Source: Stercorarius parasiticus (taxonomy: Eukaryota; Chordata; Aves; Charadriiformes; Stercorariidae). Taken from it: a stretch of 64,000 bases of DNA. A program made the position numbers and the translations under genes. A model generated the notes under the pieces. It was given only the letters and a program-made list of their open reading frames with translations, had not been told where the DNA came from and searched no databases. Each line of letters opens with the position of its first letter. Position 1 is the stretch's first letter. Of the stretch, positions 36,501-50,239 are shown one piece after another. Where the stretch lies: positions 196,040 through 260,039 of the forward strand of contig VWZL01002055.1 of NCBI GenBank assembly GCA_013396915.1. Reading direction: 5' to 3'.

Positions 36501-39500
36501 GAGAATTTAACGATAAAGTAAACTGCCAGCAAGACTGAACAGTCCCAACTGGCCAAGAGCTCTCTTTTTTTCTAGGTGGTCTACATGATCCCCAAGCCTT
36601 GCAATACGCTGCTAGAATAACAGTCCCACAGCCTGTTCTGTATTTCTCTATCGATAATCAGAGGACTTTGAGCTGAAAGCTGTTTATGGAAAGAGCTGGA
36701 CCCCACTTAAATTTGAAGCCAATATCCCAAAGTCTGTGAACAGGAAAACTAAGGGTTATTATTATTTACCTTTTAAAAATACTGGACACGGACACATACA
36801 AAAAAATGATCATTCAGGTAAGTAAATACCATCACTCAGAGGGAAGCCTGTTTCATGGGTGCTCCTATTTTGAAGGTCCAGTATTCATGAATGAAACATG
36901 TTATTTCAGTCCTCAAATCTGTGTACAATTTACTATGAAATGTTGATTCATAATTCTTCTCAAGCTTTTAACACAGGAATTATACGTATATTTTAAGATA
37001 ACGATACAGGCCACTTCATAAACACTGTCTTTGATGCAAAAGATCAGACAACTGTTACTGGCTTTTATTAGCGGAGGAGGAAAGTGAGGTTTGGCGTCAG
37101 CAGACAGACTATAGTATGTATAATATCTGTGACTTAAGTTTACTCTGAGTTGGCTCCTTCGTAAATTCCCCAGGCTCTATGAAATCTAGAGTTGGGGCTG
37201 ATAAAACCACTGAAAAATAAAAAGGCATCCAAAAAAGCATTTTATAAATGCAGCATATTTTATAAAAAGCAATTTCAAATCTGCTCCAGGTAGACACATA
37301 AAATCTTATGAATAAGTTCAAAGCATGGTTAGAAAACTTTTATGCACTCCCTTAAAATAAAAAAGAATGCATATGCATGTTTTGGAGAATCTTTGATATA
37401 GGTATGTGTGTGCATATAACCGTCTGAGTTAAATTGTTTTTTCTGTATGAATATGTAAACGTCAGTTTTTGCTAATAAATAACTTTTTTTTTTGCTCTGA
37501 CAAACAGATGCTCCAGCAACAGAATAGATACTCTTATTAAGCACTCTCTACGTGATTCATGGTGCAGTTCATTTTCTGGGAAGTTCCATATGTAACAAGC
37601 CAATACAGGGCACTGACCCAGTACCAAACTTGATGGAATCACCCCTTTGTACCAAGGGATCAAAGTGCCTGGGGTAGGGGTGTGGGGGGTGGTAGCCAGA
37701 GACAAGGTCATGCTCGTGTGAGTTCTGGTTCATTAGACCTCCCAGAAAACAACTGTGCATGAGACCTTTAGATATTAAATGTAAAGGTGAGTCCTCGTAG
37801 TGGAATCTCAAAGCAGCAGCAGTGAAAGTGTTGCTGTGTATCTCTTCTCCTCAGCTCAACCTCACCAGTGAAATGTGTACCTCTAGAGGCATACGAGGAT
37901 TAATCACAAGCTGTTGGTAACATCCAATATATTTTTTGACATAATATATATGCTTTAATTATTCTAATACTACTTATGACATTGAAAGAGATTAGTATTA
38001 GTTGATGAAAAAATACTTCCTTTTTATCCTGCTCACCATCTATCAAGAACAGACCTTTTCATAGCCTTTTAAATTCCTTTCTTAATAGGAGGGAGAGGAA
38101 GGAGGCGTTAACATGCTAACTCACTCTTTCACTACAACAGAATCCATTTTGTGTATTCCTATACATTTTATTTTTTTTTAATCATAGTTATTGCCAACTC
38201 TTACATTTTTGGCTTAATCCATCCAGAATCTACAGAACAGTATTTTCAGCATCCATTTAAGGTATGCTGCTAAAGTTTCCAAGTTATTTTATAGATTTAC
38301 AAACTTCTAAATTTTATTTTGCTGACTCTAGCCATTAAAATGTAGAGCTTACATCAGAATACCATGATTCAGCCACAGGGCAGTGCAAGTGCTATTTGAG
38401 GCAAGGACTCCTCTCCTAACTAGACTCCTAACCACAAAGTCCACAAATTAGAGCCATGCAGTGATGTACCTGCTAAGTAAATCACTTACCACAAGTTCAT
38501 CTAAATGAGTATCATTCTAATACCCACCAGTCCATTACCAGGTTTAACTGAAGTACCTGGATTTTACCTGTAAAACGTGTGGATACAGAATTGAATTCCA
38601 CACAGAAAACAGGCAAAGTTTATGAGTAATCATCTTGGAATGAATTACCAAGACTCATTATAAGGTCTAACAGAAAGAGCCCAGCCTTAGATAAATGGAC
38701 ATTTTAACCCTTCCATGAAAAATACTTGAACACTTAATAATAGGAATGTACTTCTGGTTAAGGTACATGACTGAAAAGGAGGAAAACTGTGTTCTCTTCT
38801 CTGCTTTGTCCTAGAGCTCATATACGATGATGTATAAATCTGTGATTCAAGCCATAAATTCATGAGCCTTTTTCTGGCAAGAAGCAGTGGCTTAAGCACT
38901 TCTTACTACTGAATTCAATCCTCCATTATGGTTACAGCTTTTTCTGACATTCACCTGGCAAACAGGATTTGAGTTAAAAACGACGAGGCAAAGATGATAA
39001 TTTTAAAGTCACCTTGGGTTAAAGTACCATATTTGGTAAAATATCCACCTTTAGGTATATTATTAACCCAAATCTGTTTCCTCCTCTGGGTTTATCATCT
39101 ATTTACACAAACCCTGGAATAGGATGAGGAACCAAGAGTGACCCAAGCTAGCATAACTGCCTGAAAAAAGGGTCAAATTATCCCTTACCTTCCCTTTATT
39201 AGAAAATGAAAATACTTTCCTAACACAAAAAAGCATGGGATTCTGACTTTATATATGATAATTTCTAAGAAAAAAACCCCAAATCAGTAAGATGTTTTAT
39301 GAAAAAAAAAAAAAAGGATATTTTTGTCTGGGACTGAATTGTTGACCTACTGAAATCAGATTCCACTAGTCTGGGATTTGAGCAAAACACACATAATCCT
39401 CATTCTTCAGTTATTCCATTTGCTGTGACTGGTGACCACCTACCACACTCAAAAAACATATTCAGAAAGGCATAAAGTAATATTCTGAGTAAAATAATCC

Positions 39501-39770
39501 CTGACAGTAACATACAGAGCATTTAAAGAGACAGATGAGCAGAGAAAGTGAGGTATGACGGGCCAATGTAATTTCATCAATCACAATTGCAACATGGCAT
39601 CCTTTGAAACAATGTTGGTAGATGGGAGCCTCCTGTAAACAAGGTGAATTGAAAGAAGGGGAATCATTCATCAGTGCTTCTGACCTCCAGAGAAAAGTAA
39701 AAATATCAGAGGCTGGGAAGTAGCTGTTTAACATCCCTTTATTTACCCACTTCATTTAGTAAATGTATTA
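36501..39770. other. AT-rich non-coding DNA
   Basis: Overlapping minus-strand frames at 37.1-37.8 kb and 38.7-38.9 kb lack any recognised domain. An A14 run is present at 39302-39315. Nothing else stands out. Confidence 0.5.
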
Positions 39771-39774
39771 AATT

Positions 39775-40060
39775 AAACCGCAGATGTTCTGCTGTCAGCA
39801 CAGCAAGCTAGCTGCAGACTTTTAGCAGGCTGTTTCCCGATAGAAACATTTTATGTACTGCAAATAAACAAACGCTATTTTGTTAATTAGTAAATGAATT
39901 ATTTTTCAAAAAAGCTCCACTAGGCTATTTATAGCCCAAGCTCCTGTAGTTCCTATTTTTAATAGAGACCTTGCAATTGAAGAGGAAAAGTTTTCAAGCT
40001 CTTTGAAATTGTAGCTCTTGAACAACTAATTATCACTATTGCAACCACGCTTTAAGTTGT
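39775..40060. promoter_or_regulatory. Candidate enhancer with FOX, homeodomain and MEF2-like sites
   Basis: Within 75 bases there are TAAACAAA (39865-39872, forkhead core), TTAATTAG (39883-39890, homeodomain) and a perfect MEF2-type CTATTTATAG (39925-39934). Flanking sequence is non-repetitive. The combination resembles mesodermal or neural enhancers, but activity and conservation are inferred only. Confidence 0.4.
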
Positions 40061-43000
40061 TATGTATTTCCACAGTACTTCTAGAATCAAAATCAGAAAA
40101 ACTAGACTGAAAAGAAAGCCAGACTGAAAGGAAAAAACTCATCCATCCTTAAGAGAGATTTCAGGAATATCAAGTTTATATAATTAATTTAATTTTAAGA
40201 AAGACGTTTATTATTAATGATCAGAGGGAGATTTTCAGAATATCAAATGGGAATAACGTATAGGAAGAAAAATTAATACCTAATAAATTTAAAGACATAG
40301 GTTCTCATCAACCATGAATGTGTTCTCATAAGAAATCACAATGGGAGACTTATGGAAAAAAAGTCCCTTCATAATTGCAAAAAAAGAAAACATACAGAAA
40401 ATCAACCCAAAGTCCACTTAATATCTGATGGTTACATTTCATTGCATCGTTGTGCTCATGTGTTCCAACTTGCTGGCTCAGTAAAGTTTTTAATAGACAG
40501 ATGGCTAATTTTATAATTTCAACCCAATTTCTTACTGGACCAACTCCAAAGAGCCAGTGTTAGTGTAATGCCGTGGATAAAGGTCAAGAGAATAAGAAGA
40601 GAACATATGCTAATGTCAGCATTTCAACGTAGTCTTCTTTAACAGAATATACAGTGCTAAGCTGAGGGATTTGCACTGGCTCAACACTAACACCATATGG
40701 GTGGCCTGTTGAAAAGTAATGCTGGCCTAAGCATAGCATCTTAATCAGGTACTGATGGCCAATGAATCAAATAGCACCACACAAGTAATCACTAAGCGAT
40801 TAAAAAAAATTACAGAAGATGTATTGCTGAAATTACTCTGCTAACTAGAGAAGTGATTTTGTCTTAGCTAAAGCCTGTCACATCATTACCTCTTAATCTT
40901 AACCCCAATCTTTTTTATCCTCATACAAATCCCTCCCAAATAAAAGGAACTCAGTTTTGGGTTGTTATGACCATTCACGTGCATAATAAAAATGTACGTG
41001 TAATTTGATAACTTTACATTATTTATTGCTACGAATTTACAAAAGGTGCACAGGGTTTCAATCCTTTCAGTAACTGATAGCATGCAATAGAAAAACTCCT
41101 TGCAAATTTCAAAGACAAGTCCTGCTTTACTTATTTTGAATAATTTTGTTTAAATTGAAGGAATTACTGGGTTTGATTAGGTGAGCAAGGCTTGACTCTG
41201 TAGTATACGCACAGTAATTGTATTACACATTACTGCTGCACAGGTTCAAATGATACTTGGTACATGACAGGCTGTACCACTTTACAGAGATCTGCACTAT
41301 GTGGGTGTAGCAGGACACCTGTATACCCTTCATTTTCCTTCGTAAGAAAATGCTGCCTGCTTAAGATAGCCTTGAGTGTAATTGGAATTTACCAGAGGTA
41401 AGGCCATAGAATGGATGGTTAAACAGAACGCGTTTCCTTAAAAATAAATAAATAATTGTTGAAGAGTTGCAGCCAGTTTCTTCAATAGAAGGACTACAGA
41501 AATGCCCGGGGAATTATAGCATCATACCTATAAACCCAGTTTCAAAGACAAATTTTACTTTCTCAACCCATATTCAATTCCACAATGTAGCTCACCAGGA
41601 GCAGTTTCATCTCACAGCTAAAGCAATCTAAGTAATCTAATCTCAAAAGTGGCAGTCTCTTCTCTTCCCATCTTGTCAACTAGGTATTTTCATTTTTTCA
41701 TTCTCCATTTGGTTCAACAGGAGAGATTTAGTAGAATACGGATAATTTTCTATTGCAGATGCGGAAAAATAGAATAGCTTTAAATTGGATCAGCAAGAAG
41801 ACATGTTTAAATTAAATGGAGGGTAGGAGGGAAGAGGTATGTAGAACTGCCTTCTTCACTCTCAGATTAGCATAGATGTTATGTGAAATAACACACTGCA
41901 GCCTATCTGCCTAAATCTGCAGAGAGATGAGATTATTTCAAAGTTTTAAGCACACGGGTGTTTGGTATGTGTACAGCTGGTTTACATGCGTTTAACTGGG
42001 TTCATGGGGAGTGGGGGGGAGGATGTGCAGAAGGGAACTGGGATCAGAATGCTTTTTCTTCAAAAACTGCTTGTAATCTTTTGCAAACAAGCAGTTACAA
42101 TTGAAAGAAATAGTTTCAAATATCTGACCTCAATACTCTTAGCTCTAAAATAGTAAGCAAGTACAATGCCAACTAATATGAATGCAAGATATTTTTGTAA
42201 ATTAAGGTTTTGCACTAAAATTGCGTACTTCTATTCATGGGACACTGTTTACACTAAGAAAACCTTCACCATGCAGATGGGCTACCCTCACAAAAGGAGA
42301 AAAGAGATTTTAGAAGTGTTTCAAATCCTCCTTTACGAAAACTTGATCAATTCTAAACACAAGTAGTCTCTGCGAGGAACTTTGTTCCCTAAATTTCACT
42401 TCCTGAAAATGACTACCAACCCTTTCAGGCATGCCCACAGGAATTTATTCAAAACAAAATGAGTAAGTGGAACAAAGCCTAAGATTCTATCTATAGAAAC
42501 CATCCTTCAATTATGCCAGGAAAATAACCTCAAAACTCAACTTTTGTAAAGAAATGTTTCTATCATACTACTTTGAGGAGTTTATTTAAATATCCATAAA
42601 GTATTGCATTTCATTTTTACCCACTAGGTAACGAAAGCAGATTCCCTTACAGAGAATAGCTCTGATTTATATTTAAAATTAATCTAGGAAATTGAGACAC
42701 TCATTCTCAAGAGTAAAACTTCTGCATAAAGCTCAGGATCAATAAAAATAAAAACCTGTTTGTATGAGATAAAAGTGATTTACAAAAGAAAAATCTCAAG
42801 GCAACGCAAAGATTATTCTAAACTAGTCAAGGAATGAAATCCTTACAAGCATTTTAATATTCAAAACTGAATAACTGTAGTCTTTATTTTTGCTGCTAAT
42901 ATGAAATGTTCTCACTAAATTTAAATATTGTGAAAAAACATTCAGACTAAAAACAAAACACAGCTTAAAGAAATGTCAGACATGTACAAAATTACTGTGA

Positions 43001-43070
43001 AAAAGGAAAAAGAAGAAAGAAAACCCCCCAGAAATTAGGCCAGTTTTTAGGCTACAAGCCAACTGTTTGC
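40061..43070. other. AT-rich non-coding DNA
   Basis: No gene, RNA or repeat recognised. Short frames at 41.96-42.37 kb have spacer-like translations. Confidence 0.5.
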
Positions 43071-43079
43071 TCTACTTTG

Positions 43080-43440
43080 CTTTATTTATTAGTTCTTAAG
43101 GTATTTAAAACTTGAGCATTAAAACTGGAGAATGATTTGCAAATGAATGCAGTTGCAGTTGTGAAAATATAACTCACAGCTGAATGTGGGTTATTCAGAC
43201 AAATGGCTGCTTTGTTAGAGGAGGGGAAGTGAAGTTCTGTGTTAATTTATTACAAACTGCAGCATTTCAACCCTGATGTCCAGGCAACAATGTTTTTTAT
43301 TTCAAGTAATTTATAAGTACTTCCCATAGCACTTAACAGTGATGTCTTTGGCTGTTTCACCATGGTACCAGAGCGTATATGTATTTACTGTGGGAATTTG
43401 TTTTTAATAAAACTGTTGTAAGGCATTTTTATTCCTTCTC
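43080..43440. promoter_or_regulatory. Probable conserved non-coding block with octamer palindrome and SOX-like site
   Basis: Contains the palindrome ATTTGCAAAT (43135-43144, octamer-like), TTTATTTATTAG, GGCAACAATG (SOX-like), TTAATTTATTAC and TAATTTATAAGTACTTCCC. Non-repetitive texture, no open frame. Regulatory role is inferred. Confidence 0.35.
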
Positions 43441-46000
43441 TTTGTTACATTAGAAACATTCACTGCATAAGTAATGTATTTTTTCCTACTTGAAAGGCAG
43501 CAGATTATGGCCAGCACTGTATTTGGTTGTGTAAAATAATGACAGGCTAAGCGATTTCTCAACCAAAGCAAGTTATTTCACTTGCCATGATTTTTTTCCC
43601 CCGCTTTAATACTGGTGACAGTGCATGACTTCTTTAAGGTCCCTATGTTGGTATAATCATGTCAGTCCCCAGATTAGATCTGGTCAACATGAAAAACAAA
43701 AACATCAGGGGAAAAAGAAATGCAATGTCTGACTTATCAAAAGTAACTATGGCATCACATCGTACATGTTCTAATATTAGACATTCTGGGAGGAGGGTAT
43801 GGGGTGTTGTTTTTTTTTTTATTAAACGCTTTCAAAAACTTAACACAGGGTCATACAAATTCACTTGGGGTTGATTTGGTTTACAGACTGCCAGTGTAAA
43901 AATAGAACACAAGTGAAAAGCTAAAGGCAGCGTACAGGGAATAATGTATAGATGGTTGTGCTTATAAATGTAAATGCATATACAGACTATGTGCATATAC
44001 ATATATACACAAACTTAAAACTCTCTCCCCTCCGGCCCCTTAATATTTGATCTTGTCATGCTGCTACTTTTGGAGATCTTTCCTACAAAAAGTGCATTAA
44101 TACACTTATAAGTCAGAAATGAACTATCATGACCATCTACTTTGAAGAAGTGATGATAAACCTGCCATGTCAACAGCTCAAGTTACTTCAGCAATTAATT
44201 TTGCTGATAAATATATATACACACATATATTTTACAGCTAATCATCATTTAACTTCATTTTAGATGAATATCCAACAAGTAGATCTTGCTACCCTTCTGT
44301 AAGGTCTTAAAAACCTAAACATTAGAAATGTCTTCTTTCATATAGGTAATATATCCGTCAAAATAGTCCTGGAATATGTTTATTCTCATACTTTTATACC
44401 ATTTGTTTCAAAAGTTATGTAAACTGTTAAACTCCTATGGCAAAAGTAATGATCTTAGTGTAATTTAGTTTTGAATGTCATGCTCCAGAGACTTTTGCAG
44501 AATTCCTTCATCAGTACAAAAAATTACAAGCCAAATACATCCTCATTTCAATCCTCTGACACTGGGTAGTACATGTAAATTTCTGCAGTTTAATTTCTTC
44601 TAGTCCTAAATTAAATTGCTTTATTAAGAAGAATATTTGTAAATAATACAATAATAAAGCTTTTGTAAGAGTTGTTTTAAACTTATATTAGAAGAGTTGA
44701 CAGATATTGAAATACATAAAAAAGTTACAGGTAACAATGAGTTTATTTTCTTCGACAAAGTTAAGGCAATCAACTTTCTCTGCCTCTGCTCTCAGGTTCA
44801 GACTCCTACTTAAACTCTGAGGAATAGATACTTGGCAATGGTAACTATTTTTTAGGTTTTCTTTTTACCTTTTTTTTTTTTTTAAATTCAAAATAAACAG
44901 ATTGCCGAAAGGAAAGACTCAATTCTTCTGCTAGGAGAGTCATGCCCGGAATTTTCTTGCCCAAATGCCAACATTCAGTCTTTTGTCAGCTACTTTATTT
45001 ACTTTATACCTACCTCAAGCCTCTTTGATGTTACTTATGGGAAACATTCTTGAACACTTCTTGCACAAGAATTGTGCAGAAGAGTTCTCATTTTCAGTGG
45101 AAAAAAAAAAAAGTTTAATCAGTTCGCTTCATGTATGTTTTATCCTCTTTAAAGCCAAGAGAGGAAAGAAATCGAGAAAAAAAAAATCCAGAAAAATGCT
45201 CTCAATATCTAATTCAGAGAAATACAACATTTTACCTCAGAATATAAGTATATATTTAGCAGTTTTTTAGAATCATTTCCATAAAGCTAAGTAAACACCT
45301 GAAAGTTCTCCTTTTACCAGAGAAAACACAAGCCTCTCATGTTTTATGTAATCTTAGTGATTTTGAGTAAAAAGAAATGGAATTTTTTGTTTGGTTCAGC
45401 AATTTATGTTAGCTCAAAACCCATTCTTTTTTTTCCCCCTCGCACGAAGTCAGGCACATTTTTATTCTACTTCTCAATTATTCCAATATATTACATAGGG
45501 CCAGATCATAAACCCTGACAGTACCTTTTCATAGTAAAGTGGTAAAACAGACTTTCTCTTCCCAATCCGATGATCCATCCCCACAGAAAGCCCAGAGAAG
45601 CAGTATGGGGAAGAAAACTCTGCAGAGCTGAACACGTTTCCCAGCATGTTTCACATTAATGCAACTGAGTTACTACCCAGTGCGCATGGAGCTCCATAGG
45701 AGAAGCACAAAATCCACAGGGAAAAGTCCAAAACAGCAGACGGCAAATGTGTATACATTTGCAAGGCTGGTTCCCAGTGTAATACCAGAAACTGGAAGGA
45801 CTGTGAAACATGGCTTAAAGAGAATTAATTTACTATCTACAGAGGAGGAGAAAATGGCAAGTAAAATATCAGCTTGTTATTATTCCTGTATGTTCTCAAT
45901 TCATTAGCTGAAGCTAAAGAAAAAGGAGGTCCCTTACAATCCACTGCTTCCTGTGAAAGTTTCTGTACATTAAAGTGGATTTGTTGGTTGTACACTGAAG
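43441..46000. other. AT-rich non-coding DNA with simple sequence
   Basis: Includes T-runs at 43810-43820 and 44870-44883, TA/CA-rich stretches at 43976-44013 and 44209-44230, and A12 at 45101-45112. GGGCCAGATCATAAACCCTG near 45498 faintly recalls the end of an old sauropsid palindromic repeat, but only one end is seen. No gene recognised. Confidence 0.45.
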
Positions 46001-46002
46001 TT

Positions 46003-46075
46003 GGATTTCGCAGTGCTAGGTTAACTGTTGATCTTAAGGGTCTTTTCCAACCTAGACGATTCTATGATTCTATGG
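46003..46075 (+). mobile_element. CR1 LINE 3' tail fragment
   Basis: Shows GCAGTGCTAGGTTAACTGTT, ATCTTAAGGGTCTTTTCCAA, CCTAGACGATTCTATGATTC and a final TATGGA: the diagnostic CR1 3' end with octamer repeats, in plus orientation. Only about 70 bp survive, and the internal block normally between GGTT and GATGATCTT is partly missing. The 80-codon frame crossing it (45874-46116) is therefore not a gene. Confidence 0.9.
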
Positions 46076-49000
46076 ATTGCAAAGGAAACACCCCAACACA
46101 CTCTAAAAGATGTTAAAATCATATGATTTGCAGGGAACAGCTAAATGCGTTTATGAATTCCATACACATCCACTGGATTTATTCAAAACACAAAACCATT
46201 AGCGTGCATCCCAGAAATTACTGGAGACCCAGGAAGAGGCATTTGGATGACAATGGAACTCACAAAAGAAGTACACATCCTTAACAGCAGGGCTCAGTAG
46301 GGAACACGGCATCTGTTTGATGAAAAATTAAGACCTTGAATGATACTGCTTTTCAATGAGAAACAAAGCTAACATCTTCTGTCATTTACCATGAAAAAAA
46401 CTACAAAGTACGACATCTAGCCTACTCAACAGCTTGGTGATCAGAGGTATTAATCAAAATTTTAGAAACTTTGGAAGTTCACGTCCTAAATTAAAAAACG
46501 AAGCAAACAAACTCCCCAAGATTTCCCACGTCATGAGGATGTGCCCTATCCACTGTTTCTAGCCCCTTTGTGGAACCATTTTCTGTGGGTCTTCACAAAG
46601 TGCAAAGAAATACTTCAGCAGTACTTTTTAACACTCCCCCGTAGTTGGCACCTGTTAAGCCTGAGCATGCTTTGTATGGTTTCTAAGAGCAGGTAAAGGA
46701 GAGAGCTAAAACCAGCAAAGAGAAAATAATCTAATTGCAGAGTATGCTTTTGGCAGATAAATAAGTTTATGCGAAGTGAGAAGTTACACTGCGCTCAGAT
46801 TGCTTCAAGACAATCTAGAGACGCATGCAAATCCCCAAAAATCCCCAAAAATTCTGGAGCGTGCTAAGTAAGGCACATAAAGTATGGGATATGCCAGCAT
46901 TAAAGCCGTCTCTGCATACTTCAGCTGCCTTGCATGCATGCACCATGATACAATTTTTAAATACTACCAGCGGTTTTGTCCTCGTTGTTCAATGCAGTTT
47001 TTATTGCCACAATCACATCGTGGGGAAGGTTCCAGGAACTATGAAATTGGCTCTAACATCAGAAAGTCGTCATCTGCCTTTTGGGATCTCCAGTGTTCAG
47101 GTATGCAATATCCAGATGATTTCCAGACATTTTGTCATACCATGTTGATCAGAAGCTTTTTTTTAATTTCTTTTTCGATCTGTGCAATTAGATTTTCAGT
47201 TATTCTCTCTACAGAGTACCAAAAATATGTGCTTTGAGAGGAACATAAGGTATCACAACTCTTAACTGCTGGGAGCAGTGCACCAGTTATTACAGAGCTG
47301 AGCGGCTCAAAGACATTTTGTCATCCATGCTTAAGTGAAGAGGCAAATCTGTGAAGCTTCTTAGAAGGTCAGGTTGCCTGAAGTATTAATAGTACATTTT
47401 ACAGTCAGAAACACAGGGTGTTTTGGTGTGCAAGTATTTTATGAGGACTAAACAATTAACCACATCCACTATTATTCGTCTGATTTAGGCTGTAATTTCA
47501 GAATGCAAAAAAATAGGTTTTACTTTCCAGAACAGAAAGGAAAGAGAGAGATCAAAACGGAGTTACTTTGCTTTTCTATCACAGATAGTACTGGTGTGGT
47601 AAACTTGAATACCCTCAAGAACACATTAATTTCCAGCCTGCAAGCTTTTCCAACGCAAGAGTCTTATTGGCACTATCAGGAAGTCTTGTACTGATACACT
47701 GAAGATGAAAGAACTCACACAGCACGTAACATCACCACCAGAGAAACTGAAAAAGTACAGTCCTTCACTATGCCACTTAGATGCACGTCCTGAAAAAGAA
47801 AAATATTTGAAAGTGGAAACGGTCAAGTCCATGAAACTGAGACATAAGTAAAACATGAATTTGCAAGGCAGTGCTTCTCTTCCTTCCTGTCGTAGCTAAT
47901 AGGACTCAAAGCTGAGAAGTTCAGGACTAGAATCATTAGAAGCTGGATTTGTAACTCTCCCCTCGTATAAACTGGACATTAGAAGTATGGCATTTTTACG
48001 GAATTCAGAGTTCTTAGTTTTGAACGTGCATTTAAATCACTGAGATTAAAGGAGCCCCCTCAGAGACTCCATGAACAAAACTGCAGGAATCCGATTTGAA
48101 GACAAATAGAGCTCATTCTTGTTCTAATAGGCATGCTCACAATAACAGGGCACTGCATTAAAATTGTTACAGATAAATGACACTTATTCTGAACGAACCA
48201 GGATGAAGAACTAAATTTCTAAACCCTATGTCTCCAAGATCCAGAGGTCCAAATCCAGGACAAAGCTTGTATCGGAACACTCACCTATAGAGCCAAAAAG
48301 TTCTAGGAGCAAAAGCAAAAGCATAAACACGTATACTTTGGTTTGTATTTGCTATGACAGTCAAACAGCACTAGAAAGAGGGGGAAGAATGATGAGAGAA
48401 TGGCAAGTTCCCCCTTTCAAGCCATCTGATGGCTTCTCCTTGACATAGACACTGATATTTTTAAAAAAGCCTGGAAATATAAGAACTGTGCATTTTTCAC
48501 TGTATCTCCAAGACAAACGTAACTGTACCTCCAAGACGGATTGTAAATGTCTCCATTCTACGTTATTTTACAGTCAGACTAGATTCTAGTATGCCAAAAG
48601 ATTTATGGGCCTTCTGCAACACATGTTGAGAGGGACTGACACCAAGGTTTTGCTCTTTCTTCCTACATATGTTTCTGTATTCTCATTCTGACTTAAAAAA
48701 AAGAAAAAGAAATTCCGGTTTCTACAACAACTTACTTTCTTCCTACTTATTCTGTAACAGTAGACTGACATTTCAGGGACTTGACAAATACGACTGTACA
48801 GAGAAACTAAGGTAAATGACAAAAATAAAGCTATTCTCCACCCCCGTTCCTCAGCAGCCATTTTGACATTATCTCTAAGCTACTACTTAAAAGCAGTATC
48901 TTTTAGACACTTAAATATTCCACATTAGCTTAATCAGCAACACACAAAGCTTTGTTTTGACTCCTGCTTTTTCACCTGTTTGGTTTCTAACACCTACCAC

Positions 49001-49495
49001 TCTGGGAGCTGCAATATAAAGACATTCATTTCACATTCTCCGAAGAACCAATTACATGCACTGCAAACTTTCTACTCTGCTCTGTGTTGTACATCAGTTA
49101 CTTTAAAACCATTTAAAAGCCAACAAATGTACATACACAGATTTCTGTGGTCAGGACATCTGCACTTTCTCAACTGTTTCTAAAGCAGAAAAAAATGCCT
49201 ATTAGTATAAAATTTGAAGAAAAATTGCCCACAGGAGGAAAGGGCATTAGCCATGCTTCACTTCCCTCCTTTTTGTTGACATACGAAGCACTTTTTTTTC
49301 TCTTCCTTTCTTTCCAATTCACAGTAGGTCTAAAGAGGTGAATCAGTGCACAGAGAAAAAGAGAGAAAGAGAGGGGGGAAAAAAGAAAAAAACCCCACAA
49401 CCCTCTTTTTCCAGGGTGGGTATGAAATATGAAGGCCCAACAATTGTCTGAGCTCAGTGCATTGGAATAACATTGGTTAAATTATGGATAGTTTT
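46076..49495. other. Non-coding DNA, nothing recognised
   Basis: A small 10-bp tandem, (ATCCCCAAAA)2, lies near 46831-46850. Two overlapping plus-strand frames (107 and 117 codons) at 46.82-47.24 kb occupy the same DNA in different phases with no family match. A CT/GA-rich stretch runs 49260-49400. Confidence 0.5.
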
Positions 49496-49499
49496 GAAT

Positions 49500-49640
49500 A
49501 GTGTCACTTTTTTTTTCTCTGCAGATGGTTGTTCACACAAGGAGTCTGGCCTGCATAATTGTATCACTAATAAGCAGTAAGGCAATTAGTTGTGTAAGTG
49601 TGCTATAATCATTCTAACAGAAGAGATGACGAAGAGACAA
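49500..49640. promoter_or_regulatory. Probable conserved non-coding element
   Basis: A non-repetitive block with TGCATAATTG, ATCACTAATAAGCAG, GGCAATTAGTTGTGTAAG and CTATAATCATTCTAAC. ATTA and CAATTAG cores are homeodomain-like. One of three similar blocks in 1.1 kb. Confidence 0.4.
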
Positions 49641-49669
49641 AAAAAAGGAGGGGGGACAAAAAATGTCTT

Positions 49670-49960
49670 TTCTCAATTCATCAACTGACAGCCATAATTA
49701 GATATATATAATTGAAAATTCCACAGTAGGGGGGCCAGCTTATACAAGTGAATTTTCTTTGCTTCTCTTATGCATTTTTTTCCTTTTGCCTGAACATTCC
49801 CCCCAAGAAAAAGGCAGAAAATTTGTCATTCCAGGGGAGCGTATACTGTATGAACTGCAGGCTGCTCATTCAGAGCAATGATGTCAGAATAACATCTTTT
49901 CCCCCCCACTAAGAAATAGACGGCTTTGAACTGAGTCTTTATTAGCTGTTTTCAGCCAGT
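49670..49960. promoter_or_regulatory. Probable conserved non-coding element
   Basis: Contains CAGCCATAATTAG, a TATATATAATTG run, TTTGCCTGAACATTCC, AAATTTGTCATTCCAGG and CATTCAGAGCAATGATGTCAG. No open frame and no repeat. Candidate regulatory element by texture only. Confidence 0.35.
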
Positions 49961-50239
49961 AGCAAATTAAAAAAAAACCAAAAACCAACAACCCACAACA
50001 CAAGAAAAAAAAACCAAAATCCAACACAGCCTTGGATGATCTATATCAGTTTGCAGAACATGAAATGTAAAACTCTGAGAGGAGAGGTCACCTTTTTTTT
50101 CCATTGACATGAAGAAGGCTTGGTTTTGGTGCTGGGGGAAGAGTTCGGAGTTATAATAGACCATTACATCATCAAGTATTATGGGAAGAAGGGGATTTCT
50201 TTTGAGCGAAGCCTGATTATCAAAGGCTATAATTAAATT

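Noticed and set aside
45874..46116. 80-codon plus-strand frame
   Set aside because: It crosses the CR1 tail at 46003-46075.
46825..47237. Two overlapping plus-strand frames (107 and 117 codons)
   Set aside because: They occupy the same DNA in different phases, show no family resemblance and no good splice sites.
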